Source: Inquilinus sp039594555 (GTDB lineage Bacteria; Pseudomonadota; Alphaproteobacteria; DSM-16000; Inquilinaceae). Taken from it: DNA of 15,179 nt. Shown here in pieces: positions 5,499-12,099 of the stretch. The position numbers and the translations under genes were made by a program. The first letter of the stretch is position 1, and each line of letters starts with the position of its first letter. The notes under the pieces were generated by a model that ran no database searches, was not told where the DNA came from, and saw only the letters and a list, made by a program, of their open reading frames with translations. The stretch spans positions 1-15,179 of the forward strand of contig NZ_JBCNNF010000151.1 in NCBI RefSeq assembly GCF_039594555.1, in the 5' to 3' direction.

Positions 5499-7697
5499 AT
5501 GACGTCTGAAAGCAGACGCGACTTCCTGAAGATGGCGGGAGCCGCCGCCGGCGGCGCCGCGGCGCTGTCGATGTTCCCGCCGGTGATCCGCGACGCGCTG
5601 GCGATCCCGGCGCACAACGCCACCCGCTCGATCAAGGATGTCGAGCATGTGGTGATCCTGATGCAGGAAAACCGGTCCTTCGACAATTACTTCGGGACCT
5701 TCCCCGGCGTCCGCGGCTTCGGCGACCGCTTCACCATCCCGCTGGCGAACAACCGCACCGTGTTCCAGCAGTGGAACGGCAACCGGGTGGTGATGCCGTA
5801 TCACCTGGACGCGAAGAAGGGCAACGCCCAGCGCGTCAACGGCACGCCGCACAGCTGGAACGACATGCAGGCGGCCTGGGCCAACGGCCAGATGAACCAG
5901 TGGCCGCTGTTCAAGCAGAACCAGTCGATGGGCTACTACAAGGAAGCGGAGGTTCCGTTCCAGTTCGCCCTCGCCAACGCCTTCACCATCTGCGACAGCT
6001 ATCACTGCTCGCTGAACGGCGGCACCAACCCGAACCGGCTGTACCACTGGACCGGCACCAACGGCGCCACCGGCGCCGGCGTCGCCGCGGTGGTCAATGA
6101 GTGGGACGATTTCGGCCCGTCGAGCGAGGGCTACACCTGGACCACCTATCCGGAGCGGCTGCAGAAGGCCGGCGTGACCTGGAAGGTCTACCAGAACATC
6201 CCGGAGAATTTCGGCGACAACCCGCTGGTCGGCTTCAAGCAGTACCGCCGCGCCAGCGAGGCGGTCGGCAACGGCCCGGACGGCAGCCCCTACGTCGCCT
6301 GGACGCCGGCGATCGACCAGGCCCAGCCGCTGTACAAGGGCGTCGGCAACACCATGCCGCAGAGCGCCCTGACCACCCCGGCCAGCAACCGGCTGGTCGA
6401 GTTCCGCGCCGACATCCAGGCCCGCAAGCTGCCGCAGATCTCCTGGATCGTCGCGCCGGCGACCTATTCCGAGCATCCCGGCCCGTCCAGCCCGGTGCAG
6501 GGCGCCTGGTACATCCAGGAGGTGCTGTCGGCGCTGATCGCCGACCCGGACCTGTGGAGCCGCACCGTCCTGATCGTCAATTTCGACGAGAATGACGGCT
6601 TCTTCGACCATGTGCCGTCGCCGGCGGTGCATTCGCTGAACCCGGACGGCAGCCCGGCCGGCGCCTCGACCCTGGCGGACAAGGACATCGCCTTCGAGCG
6701 CTTCAACTACCCGGTGCCGCCCGGCACCAAGGGCCAGCCGAAGCCGGACGGCCGCATCTTCGGCCCCGGCCCGCGCGTCCCCTGCTACATCGTGTCGCCC
6801 TGGAGCCGCGGCGGCTGGGTCAATTCCGAGATGTTCGACCACACCTCGGTGCTGCGCTTCCTGGAGGCCCGCTTCGGGGTGCAGGAGCCGAACATCCCGC
6901 CCTATCGCCGCGCCATCTGCGGCGACCTGACCTCCGCCTTCAACTTCGTCAATCCGAACAACGAGCGGCCGCCGCGGCTGCCGAGCCAGACCAAGGCGCA
7001 GGCCGACGCCGTGCGCGCGCAGCAGGAGACGCTGCCGCAGGTGCCGCTGCCGGCCGAGGCCAGCCAGGCGGCGCCGCGCCAGGAGCGGGGCATCCGCCCG
7101 TCGCGCGCCCTGCCCTATGAGCTGGCCGTCAACGGCGAGGCCGACGACAACCGGGTGAAGCTGAGCTTCCTCAACACCGGCAAAGCGGGCGCGGTGTTCC
7201 ACGTCTATGACCGGCTGCATCTCGACAGGGTGCCGCGGCGCTATTCGGTCGAGGCCGGCAAGTCGCTGGACGGCGAGTGGACCACCTCTCCCGACTTCGG
7301 CAAGTACGACCTGTGGGTGCTGGGGCCGAACGGCTTCCACCGGCACTTCACCGGCACCGTGGCCAATGGCGGCCGCAAGGCCGAGCCGGAGATCGCGGTC
7401 AGCTACGACAAGCGCGCCTGCGGCCTGATCGTGCGGCTGATCAACCGCGGCAGCAGCCCTTGCGTGTTCACGCTGAAGGCCAACGCCTACAGCCTGTTCA
7501 ACTTCCCCTGGCGCCAGATGGTGCTGCCGCACGGCCAGTCGACCGCCTACCTGCCGCTGCTGCTGTCGGGCAAGTGGTACGACTTCACCGCGCGGATCGA
7601 GGGCGACTCGCTGTTCACCCGGCGCTTCGCCGGGCGCATGGAGGACGGCCTGCCGAGCGTGTCCGACCCGGCCATGGGCGACACCGGCCTGGTCTGA
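5499..7697 (+). CDS. Phosphocholine-specific phospholipase C, Tat-exported
   Basis: This 732-residue enzyme should hydrolyse phosphatidylcholine or sphingomyelin to phosphocholine and a lipid, in the periplasm or outside the cell. The N-terminus carries a Tat motif, SRRDFLK (5-11), and an Ala/Gly-rich hydrophobic stretch to about residue 36. The phosphoesterase domain (about 47-475) shows ENRSFDNYFG (57-66), NPNRLYHWTG (177-186), DENDGFFDH (363-371) and SPWSRGGWVN (433-442), typical of the acid phosphatase/PLC superfamily. Two C-terminal phospholipase C repeats (PF05506 type) lie at about 537-617 and 630-720. The length is usual for the bacterial PC-PLC family. I chose the ATG at 5499 because GGGAG sits 8 bases upstream; the ATG at 5493 is too close. 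A strong hairpin follows. The divergent region carries Pho-box-like heptamers, consistent with phosphate-starvation control. Confidence 0.92.
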   Translation: MTSESRRDFLKMAGAAAGGAAALSMFPPVIRDALAIPAHNATRSIKDVEHVVILMQENRSFDNYFGTFPGVRGFGDRFTIPLANNRTVFQQWNGNRVVMPYHLDAKKGNAQRVNGTPHSWNDMQAAWANGQMNQWPLFKQNQSMGYYKEAEVPFQFALANAFTICDSYHCSLNGGTNPNRLYHWTGTNGATGAGVAAVVNEWDDFGPSSEGYTWTTYPERLQKAGVTWKVYQNIPENFGDNPLVGFKQYRRASEAVGNGPDGSPYVAWTPAIDQAQPLYKGVGNTMPQSALTTPASNRLVEFRADIQARKLPQISWIVAPATYSEHPGPSSPVQGAWYIQEVLSALIADPDLWSRTVLIVNFDENDGFFDHVPSPAVHSLNPDGSPAGASTLADKDIAFERFNYPVPPGTKGQPKPDGRIFGPGPRVPCYIVSPWSRGGWVNSEMFDHTSVLRFLEARFGVQEPNIPPYRRAICGDLTSAFNFVNPNNERPPRLPSQTKAQADAVRAQQETLPQVPLPAEASQAAPRQERGIRPSRALPYELAVNGEADDNRVKLSFLNTGKAGAVFHVYDRLHLDRVPRRYSVEAGKSLDGEWTTSPDFGKYDLWVLGPNGFHRHFTGTVANGGRKAEPEIAVSYDKRACGLIVRLINRGSSPCVFTLKANAYSLFNFPWRQMVLPHGQSTAYLPLLLSGKWYDFTARIEGDSLFTRRFAGRMEDGLPSVSDPAMGDTGLV

Positions 7698-7707
7698 TCG
7701 AGAGCAC

Positions 7708-7735
7708 CCCGCGCCGGCCTTCGGGCCGGTGCGGG
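7708..7735 (+). terminator. Terminator hairpin after the phospholipase gene
   Basis: A 12-bp stem (7708-7719 with 7724-7735, one G-T pair) is closed by a TTCG loop in the stable C(UUCG)G context. It begins 10 bases after the stop codon. A run of C and T follows rather than a pure T-tract. Confidence 0.65.
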
Positions 7736-7754
7736 CCCCTCCCCCTCCGCCGTG

Positions 7755-7761
7755 CTAGGAT
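7755..7761 (+). promoter_or_regulatory. CTAGGAT element, possible -10 box
   Basis: CTAGGAT lies 25 bases before the ATG of the small exported protein and includes TAGGAT (4 of 6 to the -10 consensus). The same seven bases precede the STAND regulator at 12073-12079. No good -35 box accompanies it here. Confidence 0.25.
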
Positions 7762-7786
7762 CGGCGGAACGAACCGGGGGAGGACC

Positions 7787-8035
7787 ATGATGCGTCGCGT
7801 GTTTTTCGGCTTGGCGGGCCTGATCGCGGTGGCCGGGCCGGCCTGGGCCGCCGGCGAGTACGGCGTGTTCTGCGCCGACAACCGCATCGAGATCGAGATG
7901 CGCACCCTGGAGCAGGAGAAGACGGCGCGGGGCAGCGATGTCTGCCAGTTCGGCGCCTTCGACTATCTCTCGGACGCCCAGAGCTTCGTGGCCAAGAACT
8001 TCGGCAGCCAGGGCGCCGCCTGCAGCTGCAAGTGA
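7787..8035 (+). CDS. Small cysteine-containing exported protein, unknown function
   Basis: This 82-residue protein begins with a clear Sec signal peptide: MMRR, a hydrophobic core, and a cleavage site after AWA at residue 21. The mature part is about 61 residues with four cysteines (29, 53, 79 and 81), the last two as a CSC ending next to the C-terminal Lys. It is probably periplasmic, where the cysteines could form two disulfides or bind metal. An excellent ribosome binding run (GGGGGAGG) sits directly upstream; ATG codons at both 7787 and 7790 are usable. The hairpin after the phospholipase gene separates it, so it is likely its own transcript, perhaps from the CTAGGAT element at 7755. I recognise no family. 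The signal peptide, start signals and codon use make it a real gene. Confidence 0.7.
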   Translation: MMRRVFFGLAGLIAVAGPAWAAGEYGVFCADNRIEIEMRTLEQEKTARGSDVCQFGAFDYLSDAQSFVAKNFGSQGAACSCK

Positions 8036-8125
8036 GGCTGGCTGGCTCGACGGAACAGCCCTTGCGCACGAATGGATCGCTTCGCCTCCTCGCAAGGAAG
8101 GATGCCGATCGAGCTTTAAACATGA

Positions 8126-8159
8126 CCGCGGCGCGCCGGACCATTCCGGCGCGCCGCGG
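8126..8159 (-). terminator. Perfect 15-bp hairpin between convergent units
   Basis: CCGCGGCGCGCCGGA (8126-8140) pairs perfectly with 8145-8159 around a CCAT loop. It sits 11 bases past the stop of the last minus-strand gene and about 90 bases past the plus-strand small gene, so it can end transcription from both sides. On the minus strand a modestly T-rich tail (TCATGTTTAAA) follows. Confidence 0.65.
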
Positions 8160-8170
8160 CCGTCAGGCGA

Positions 8171-8386
8171 TCACCGGCCGGTGCGGGTCGGTGGGACGCC
8201 GGATCCCGTCCTGTCCGGCAGCGGTGCATCGCCATGGGGTGCCGTCTTCGGCCGGGTGCCAAGCCGGGCCACCGGGGCCGGGGCGTAGCGGACCTGCTCG
8301 CCCAGCGCGCCGCAGGCGGCGGTGAAGGCGCCGGCGGCGCCGAGCATGGCGCCGGCGGCGAAGCGGCGGAAGAACGACAGGCTCAT
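8171..8386 (-). CDS. Small putative lipoprotein or exported protein
   Basis: This 71-residue product is the last gene of the minus-strand operon. It begins MSLSFFRRF, then an Ala/Gly-rich hydrophobic stretch (10-24) ending in TAACG with Cys25. That is a weak lipobox, so membrane anchoring as a lipoprotein is plausible but not certain. The rest is Pro/Arg-rich and probably unstructured. A strong ribosome binding site (GGGAGG) lies 5 bases before the ATG and overlaps the end of the hydrolase gene, 13 bases away, so the two are probably translated together. I recognise no family. Read as a plain twin-Arg signal is also possible (FRRFAAG). Confidence that it is a gene rests on the start signal and operon position. 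Confidence 0.5.
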   Translation of the reverse strand: MSLSFFRRFAAGAMLGAAGAFTAACGALGEQVRYAPAPVARLGTRPKTAPHGDAPLPDRTGSGVPPTRTGR

Positions 8387-8399
8387 CGTGACCTCCCGG

Positions 8400-9449
8400 T
8401 CAGAGCTTGGCGACGTCGAGCACGGCCCGGGCGAAGGCCTGCGGGGCCTCCTGCGGCAGGTTGTGGCCGATGCCGCCGGTGATGGTGCGGTGCTCGTACC
8501 TGCCCGAGAACTTGCCGCGATAGGCCGCCGGCTCCGGATGCGGCGCGCCGTTGGCGTCGCCCTCCATGGTGATGGTCGGCACGGCGATCACCGGGCTCTG
8601 CGCCAGCTTCCGCTCGATCTCGTCGTAGCGCGTCTCGCCCTCGGCCAGGCCCATGCGCCAGCGGTAGTTGTGGATCACGATGTCGACATGGTCCGGGTTG
8701 TCGAAGGCCGTGGCGCTGCGACCGAAGGTGGCGTCGTCGAAATGCCACTGCGGCGAGGCCAGCTGCCAGATCAGCCGGTTGAAGTCGTCCCGGTTCTCGC
8801 TGTAGCCCTCGCGGCCGCGCTCGGTGGCGAAGTAGAACTGGTACCACCACTGCAGCTCGGCCTTCGGCGGCAGCGGCTTCCGGCCGGCGGCGGCGCTGCT
8901 GATCAGGTAGCCGCTGACCGAGACCAGCGCCCGGCAGCGCTCGGGCCACAACGCCGCGAGGATGCAGGCGGTGCGGGCACCCCAGTCGAAGCCGGCCACC
9001 ACCGCCGTCTTGATCTTCAGCGCGTCCATCAGGGCGATGGCGTCGACGGCCAGGGCCGCCGGCTCGCCGTTGCGGAGCGTCGCCGCCGACCGGATCCGGG
9101 TGGTGCCGTAGCCGCGCAGATACGGGATGATCACGCGGTAACCGGCAGCAGCCAGCACCGGCGCGACGTCGACGAAGCTGTAGATGTCATAGGGCCAGCC
9201 ATGCAGCAGCAGGACCGCCGGACCATCGGCCGGGCCGGCCTCGGCATAGCCGACATTGAGGTCGCCGGCGTCGACCTGCTTCAGCGGCCCGAAGCCGGCG
9301 CCGGAGGACGGTTTGGCCGCGGGAACGGCGGCCGGGGCATTGGTCTGCGCGGCCTCCGCGGTCCCGATCGAGACGAAGGGGGCGGCGGCCAGGGTCATCA
9401 GCGCGGTGCCGAACAGGCGGCGGCGCGGGAGATCGATATCTTCGGACAT
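8400..9449 (-). CDS. Alpha/beta hydrolase, epoxide hydrolase-like, Tat-exported
   Basis: This 349-residue hydrolase has a Tat-like signal (PRRRLFG, 8-14, then a hydrophobic stretch ending GTAEAA near 34). The fold motifs are the oxyanion HGWP (83-86), the nucleophile elbow AGFDWGA with Asp155, a candidate acid Asp298 and the catalytic His329 in GGIGHNLP. An Asp nucleophile followed by Trp points to epoxide hydrolases or haloalkane dehalogenases rather than Ser esterases. The substrate is unknown. It should act in the periplasm. The ATG at 9449 has AAGGA about 8 bases upstream. It lies 30 bases after the Ohr gene and 13 before the small lipoprotein gene, all on one strand, so it belongs to the AraC-Ohr operon. 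Its job may be to deal with reactive lipid products alongside Ohr. Confidence 0.85.
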   Translation of the reverse strand: MSEDIDLPRRRLFGTALMTLAAAPFVSIGTAEAAQTNAPAAVPAAKPSSGAGFGPLKQVDAGDLNVGYAEAGPADGPAVLLLHGWPYDIYSFVDVAPVLAAAGYRVIIPYLRGYGTTRIRSAATLRNGEPAALAVDAIALMDALKIKTAVVAGFDWGARTACILAALWPERCRALVSVSGYLISSAAAGRKPLPPKAELQWWYQFYFATERGREGYSENRDDFNRLIWQLASPQWHFDDATFGRSATAFDNPDHVDIVIHNYRWRMGLAEGETRYDEIERKLAQSPVIAVPTITMEGDANGAPHPEPAAYRGKFSGRYEHRTITGGIGHNLPQEAPQAFARAVLDVAKL

Positions 9450-9479
9450 GGGGGCTTCCTTCGGAACCGGCTGGGCGAC

Positions 9480-9896
9480 TCACGCCACGGTCAGAGTGAC
9501 GTCGATATTGCCGCGGGTGGCCTTGGAGTACGGGCAGATCTGATGCGCGGCCTCGACCACCTTCTGGGCGGTCTCGCGGTCCAGGCCGGGCAGGCTGATG
9601 GTCAGGCGGGCCTGCAGGAAGAAGGCGCCGTCGGTGGTGCCCAGATCGACCTCGGCGTCGACGGCCCGGTCGGCCGGCAGGGTGACCTTCAGCTCGGTCG
9701 CGGCGCGGCCCATGGCACCGATGAAGCAGGCCGACCAGCCGGCGGCGAACAGCTGCTCCGGATTGGTGCCGGTGCCCGGGCCGCCGGGCGGCGACAGCTT
9801 GATGTCCAGCCGGCCGTCCGCGCTGCGGGCCAGGCCGTCGCGGCCGCCGGTGGTGTGGGTCTTGCCGGTGTACAGGACCTTGTCGATCTTGGTCAT
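9480..9896 (-). CDS. ohr: Organic hydroperoxide resistance protein (Ohr/OsmC family)
   Basis: This 138-residue protein is a thiol peroxidase that reduces organic and lipid hydroperoxides in the cytoplasm. All Ohr hallmarks are present: GGRDG with Arg19, GTNPEQLFAAG with Glu47, the peroxidatic Cys57 in WSACF, and the resolving Cys121 in ICPYSKATRGN. The length is standard for Ohr. The start at 9896 has GGAG about 6 bases upstream. It lies 17 bases after the AraC-type regulator gene and 30 before the hydrolase gene, so cotranscription is likely. Ohr genes are usually controlled by a neighbouring MarR-type OhrR with a reactive cysteine; here the adjacent regulator is AraC-type, which is uncommon. 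Ohr rather than OsmC is chosen from the ICPYSKATRGN and GGRDG signatures. Confidence 0.93.
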   Translation of the reverse strand: MTKIDKVLYTGKTHTTGGRDGLARSADGRLDIKLSPPGGPGTGTNPEQLFAAGWSACFIGAMGRAATELKVTLPADRAVDAEVDLGTTDGAFFLQARLTISLPGLDRETAQKVVEAAHQICPYSKATRGNIDVTLTVA

Positions 9897-9913
9897 GATG
9901 CGCTCCAGGATGG

Positions 9914-10468
9914 TCAGGGTGTCGCGAGAGGGGACACGGGCGCTTCGGTCTGGTGCCGCCGGCGCCAGGCGCTCGGCGTCTCGCCGAGCCAGCGGCGGAA
10001 CAGCTTCGACAGATGCGCCTGGCTGGCCAGGCCGCAGGCCAGGGCGATCTGGCTCAGCGGCTCGCTGGTGCCCAGCATCAGCCGCTGCGCCCGCTCCAGC
10101 CGCAGGCCGGTGATGTAGCGCTGCGGCGTGGCGCCGAAGCTGTCCTTGAAGGCGCGGGCGAAGTGGCTGGCGCTCAGCGCCGCCTGCTCCGCCAGCTCCT
10201 CGATCCGCAGCGGGCGGTGCAGCGACCGGCGCAGATAGCGGTCGACCCGGCGCTTCTGCCAGGGCGCCAGCCCGCCACGGGTACCGCCGGCCCGGGTCGC
10301 GGCCGACAGGGTCAGCAGCGTCACCAGCCGCACCGCGGCGGCGCGCGCCGCCTCCGGGTTCCGGTCCAGCCCGCGGCGGACATCCTCCAGCAGCGCCTCG
10401 GCGGTCTCGGCCGGGATGCAGGACGCGTCGGTGGCCCAGGCCGTGAGGCTTGTCCCGTCCGTCTCCAT
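9914..10468 (-). CDS. Short AraC/XylS-family transcriptional regulator
   Basis: This 184-residue regulator has the two helix-turn-helix motifs of the AraC DNA-binding domain in its C-terminal two thirds: about 90-110 (ELAEQAALSASHFARAFK) and about 138-160 (LSQIALACGLASQAHLSKLF), ending in GETPSAWRR. The N-terminal about 65 residues are helical and much shorter than the usual ligand-binding domain, so effector sensing is unclear. Cys17 and Cys145 are present, but there is no evidence they sense peroxide. It is the first gene of the operon with ohr, the hydrolase and a small lipoprotein. GGAGG lies about 10 bases before the ATG. Tandem 20-bp repeats at 10532-10572 look like its own operator, suggesting autoregulation and control of the operon. 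Confidence 0.88.
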   Translation of the reverse strand: METDGTSLTAWATDASCIPAETAEALLEDVRRGLDRNPEAARAAAVRLVTLLTLSAATRAGGTRGGLAPWQKRRVDRYLRRSLHRPLRIEELAEQAALSASHFARAFKDSFGATPQRYITGLRLERAQRLMLGTSEPLSQIALACGLASQAHLSKLFRRWLGETPSAWRRRHQTEAPVSPLATP

Positions 10469-10531
10469 CGCCCCGTGTCCTCCAGCCCGTCGTCGATGCT
10501 GGATATCTAGTCGGGCGCGCGGCGGACCGCC

Positions 10532-10572
10532 CGTTAGAGGTTGTGAGCCGGCGTTAGCGGAGGTAAAGCCGG
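10532..10572. repeat. Tandem approximately 20-bp direct repeat, likely AraC-type operator
   Basis: Two adjacent copies, 10532-10551 and 10552-10572, share CGTTAG(A/C)GG at the start and AGCCGG at the end; I count 16 matching columns of 21. A further GGTAAA repeat (10562 and 10572) overlaps the right side. Head-to-tail sites about two helix turns apart are typical for AraC-family dimers. The repeats lie 64 bases upstream of the regulator's ATG, upstream of a weak -10-like TAGATA at 10504-10509 on the minus strand. Confidence 0.5.
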
Positions 10573-10580
10573 GTAAACAC

Positions 10581-10606
10581 GGGCCCGGCCGGGGATGGCC
10601 GGACCC
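10581..10606 (-). terminator. Terminator hairpin after the EHN epoxide hydrolase gene
   Basis: 10581-10590 pairs with 10597-10606 (10-bp stem, one mismatch, 6-base loop). On the minus strand it starts 25 bases past the hydrolase stop and is followed by GTGTTTACC, a short T run. It separates this gene from the AraC operon downstream. Confidence 0.55.
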
Positions 10607-10631
10607 ATGTCCTATCCTGCCGGGACAGGAC

Positions 10632-11915
10632 TCAGCGCAGCGTGCGGAACGCGGCGCGGACTTCGGTGGCGAACAGCTCCGGCACCTCCCAGGCCGCGAA
10701 ATGGCCGCCCTTGTCGACCTCGTTGAAATAGACCAGCTTGTGATAGGCGCGCTCGACCCAGCTGCGCGGCGCGCGGTAGATCTCGCCCGGGAAGATCGTC
10801 ACCCCCGCGGGCAGGTCGATGCTCACGGCGTTGAAGTTGTTGGAGTGGTCCTCCCAGTAGATCTGCGCGGACGACGTGGCGCTGTCGGTCAGCCAGTACA
10901 GCGAGATGTCGTCCAGGATCTCGTCCCGGGTCAGCGACTTCTCCGGGTCGCCGCCGCTATAGGTCCACTGGGCGATCTTGTCGTACATCCAGGCGGCCTG
11001 GCCGACTGGCGAATCCGCCAGGGCGTAGCCGACCGTCTGCGGCCGGGTCACCATCATCGCCGAATAGCCGGTGTTGTTCTGATAGAAGTCGTTCAGCTGG
11101 TCATAGGCCGCCGTCTCGCGCGGCGGCAGCCCGGCCGGGGCGGGCAGGCCCTGCGCCAGCAGCGGTTGCAGCTCGGCCGGCACTGTGGCGGGCATGTTGA
11201 CATGGATGCCGATCAGCCCCGGCACCTTCTGCATCGCCATGCGGTGCGAGATCACCGAGCCGCAATCGCCGCCCTGGGATACGAACTGCTTGTAGCCGAG
11301 ACGCGCCATCAGCTCGCCCCAGGCGCGGGCGATATGGTTGGAATCCCAGCCGGTCGCGGTCGGCTTGCCGGAGAAGCCGAAGCCCGGCAGCGACGGCACC
11401 ACCAGGTGGAACGCGTCCTCCGCCTTGCCGCCATGCGCCGTCGGGTCGGTCAGCGGGCCGATCGCCTTGACCAGCTCCAGGATCGACCCCGGCCAGCCAT
11501 GGGTCATGATCAGCGGCAGGGCGCTGTCGTGCTTCGAACGGACATGGATGAACTGGATGTCCAGCCCGTCGATCTCGGTCACGAACAGCGGCAGGGCGTT
11601 CAGCTTCGCCTCGACCTTGCGCCAGTCGTAATCGGTGCCCCAGTAGCGCACCAGGGTCTGCAGCCGCTCCAGCTGCACGCCCTGGGACGCGTCGGCCACC
11701 GTCTCCTTGCCCGGCCAGCGCGTCGCCGCGATGCGCCGGCGCAGATCGGTCAGCGCATCCTCGGGGATCGCGACGCGGAACGGGCGGATCGCCGGGCCCG
11801 TGGCGGCCGCGGCCAGCCGTACGGGCAGGACGCTCAGCGCACCGGCGGCTGCCATCGCGGTCGCGGACGCCGCCAGGAAGCCGCGCCGGGTGGCGGGCGG
11901 CACTACGTCGAACAT
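10632..11915 (-). CDS. Epoxide hydrolase with EHN domain, Tat-exported
   Basis: This 427-residue enzyme belongs to the epoxide hydrolase branch with the N-terminal EHN domain (PF06441 type), related to microsomal and juvenile-hormone epoxide hydrolases. A Tat signal (TRRGFLAAS, 9-17, then a hydrophobic stretch to about 38) precedes the EHN domain (about 42-150), which carries RWPGKE and the YWGTDYDW motif (91-98). The alpha/beta hydrolase core shows HGWPGS (139-144), the nucleophile Asp217 in QGGDCGS, and His405 in KGGHFAAWE. A lid tyrosine is likely in the segment around 320-360. It should open epoxides to diols in the periplasm; the substrate is unknown. The ATG at 11915 has AGAGGA 6 bases upstream. 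It ends at its own hairpin and is divergent from the STAND regulator, 184 bases away, which is the obvious candidate to control it. Confidence 0.9.
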   Translation of the reverse strand: MFDVVPPATRRGFLAASATAMAAAGALSVLPVRLAAAATGPAIRPFRVAIPEDALTDLRRRIAATRWPGKETVADASQGVQLERLQTLVRYWGTDYDWRKVEAKLNALPLFVTEIDGLDIQFIHVRSKHDSALPLIMTHGWPGSILELVKAIGPLTDPTAHGGKAEDAFHLVVPSLPGFGFSGKPTATGWDSNHIARAWGELMARLGYKQFVSQGGDCGSVISHRMAMQKVPGLIGIHVNMPATVPAELQPLLAQGLPAPAGLPPRETAAYDQLNDFYQNNTGYSAMMVTRPQTVGYALADSPVGQAAWMYDKIAQWTYSGGDPEKSLTRDEILDDISLYWLTDSATSSAQIYWEDHSNNFNAVSIDLPAGVTIFPGEIYRAPRSWVERAYHKLVYFNEVDKGGHFAAWEVPELFATEVRAAFRTLR

Positions 11916-12099
11916 GATCGGTCCTCTGCTGCGGGATGACCGGGAGGCCGGTCCGGCCGCGACCCTAGCGGCGCCCCCGCACCCGTGCTTTCACAGGACT
12001 GCCGGGGTTTGCCGCCACCTGCTGCAATCTGCATGCGGCGGCCGGCCGGTTGGCGCCGCGCCGGCCGTTCCCCTAGGATGCGGCCAAGTCAGGACGGAG
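11916..12099. promoter_or_regulatory. Divergent control region between hydrolase and regulator
   Basis: The 184 bases hold signals for both directions. For the regulator, TTGGCG (12050-12055) and TAGGAT (12074-12079) are 18 bases apart (4 of 6 each). For the hydrolase, a CTAGGGT element lies on the minus strand at 11968-11962. An inverted repeat (CGGCCGGC at 12039-12046 and GCCGGCCG at 12060-12067) overlaps the regulator promoter and could be an operator. Confidence 0.4.

Noticed and set aside
5430..7532. 700-codon minus-strand open frame across the phospholipase gene
   Set aside because: It is antisense to a clear enzyme, with low-complexity translation and no start signals.
8322..10118. 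598-codon plus-strand open frame opposite the Ohr operon
   Set aside because: It runs across three well-supported minus-strand genes and has no recognisable domain.
10416..11939. 507-codon plus-strand open frame opposite the EHN hydrolase
   Set aside because: It is the antisense shadow of a gene with intact catalytic motifs, and its composition is typical of GC-driven open frames.
11707..12099. N-terminal extension of the STAND regulator to position 11707
   Set aside because: It would overlap the divergent hydrolase gene and its control region, and the winged helix is complete from 12100.
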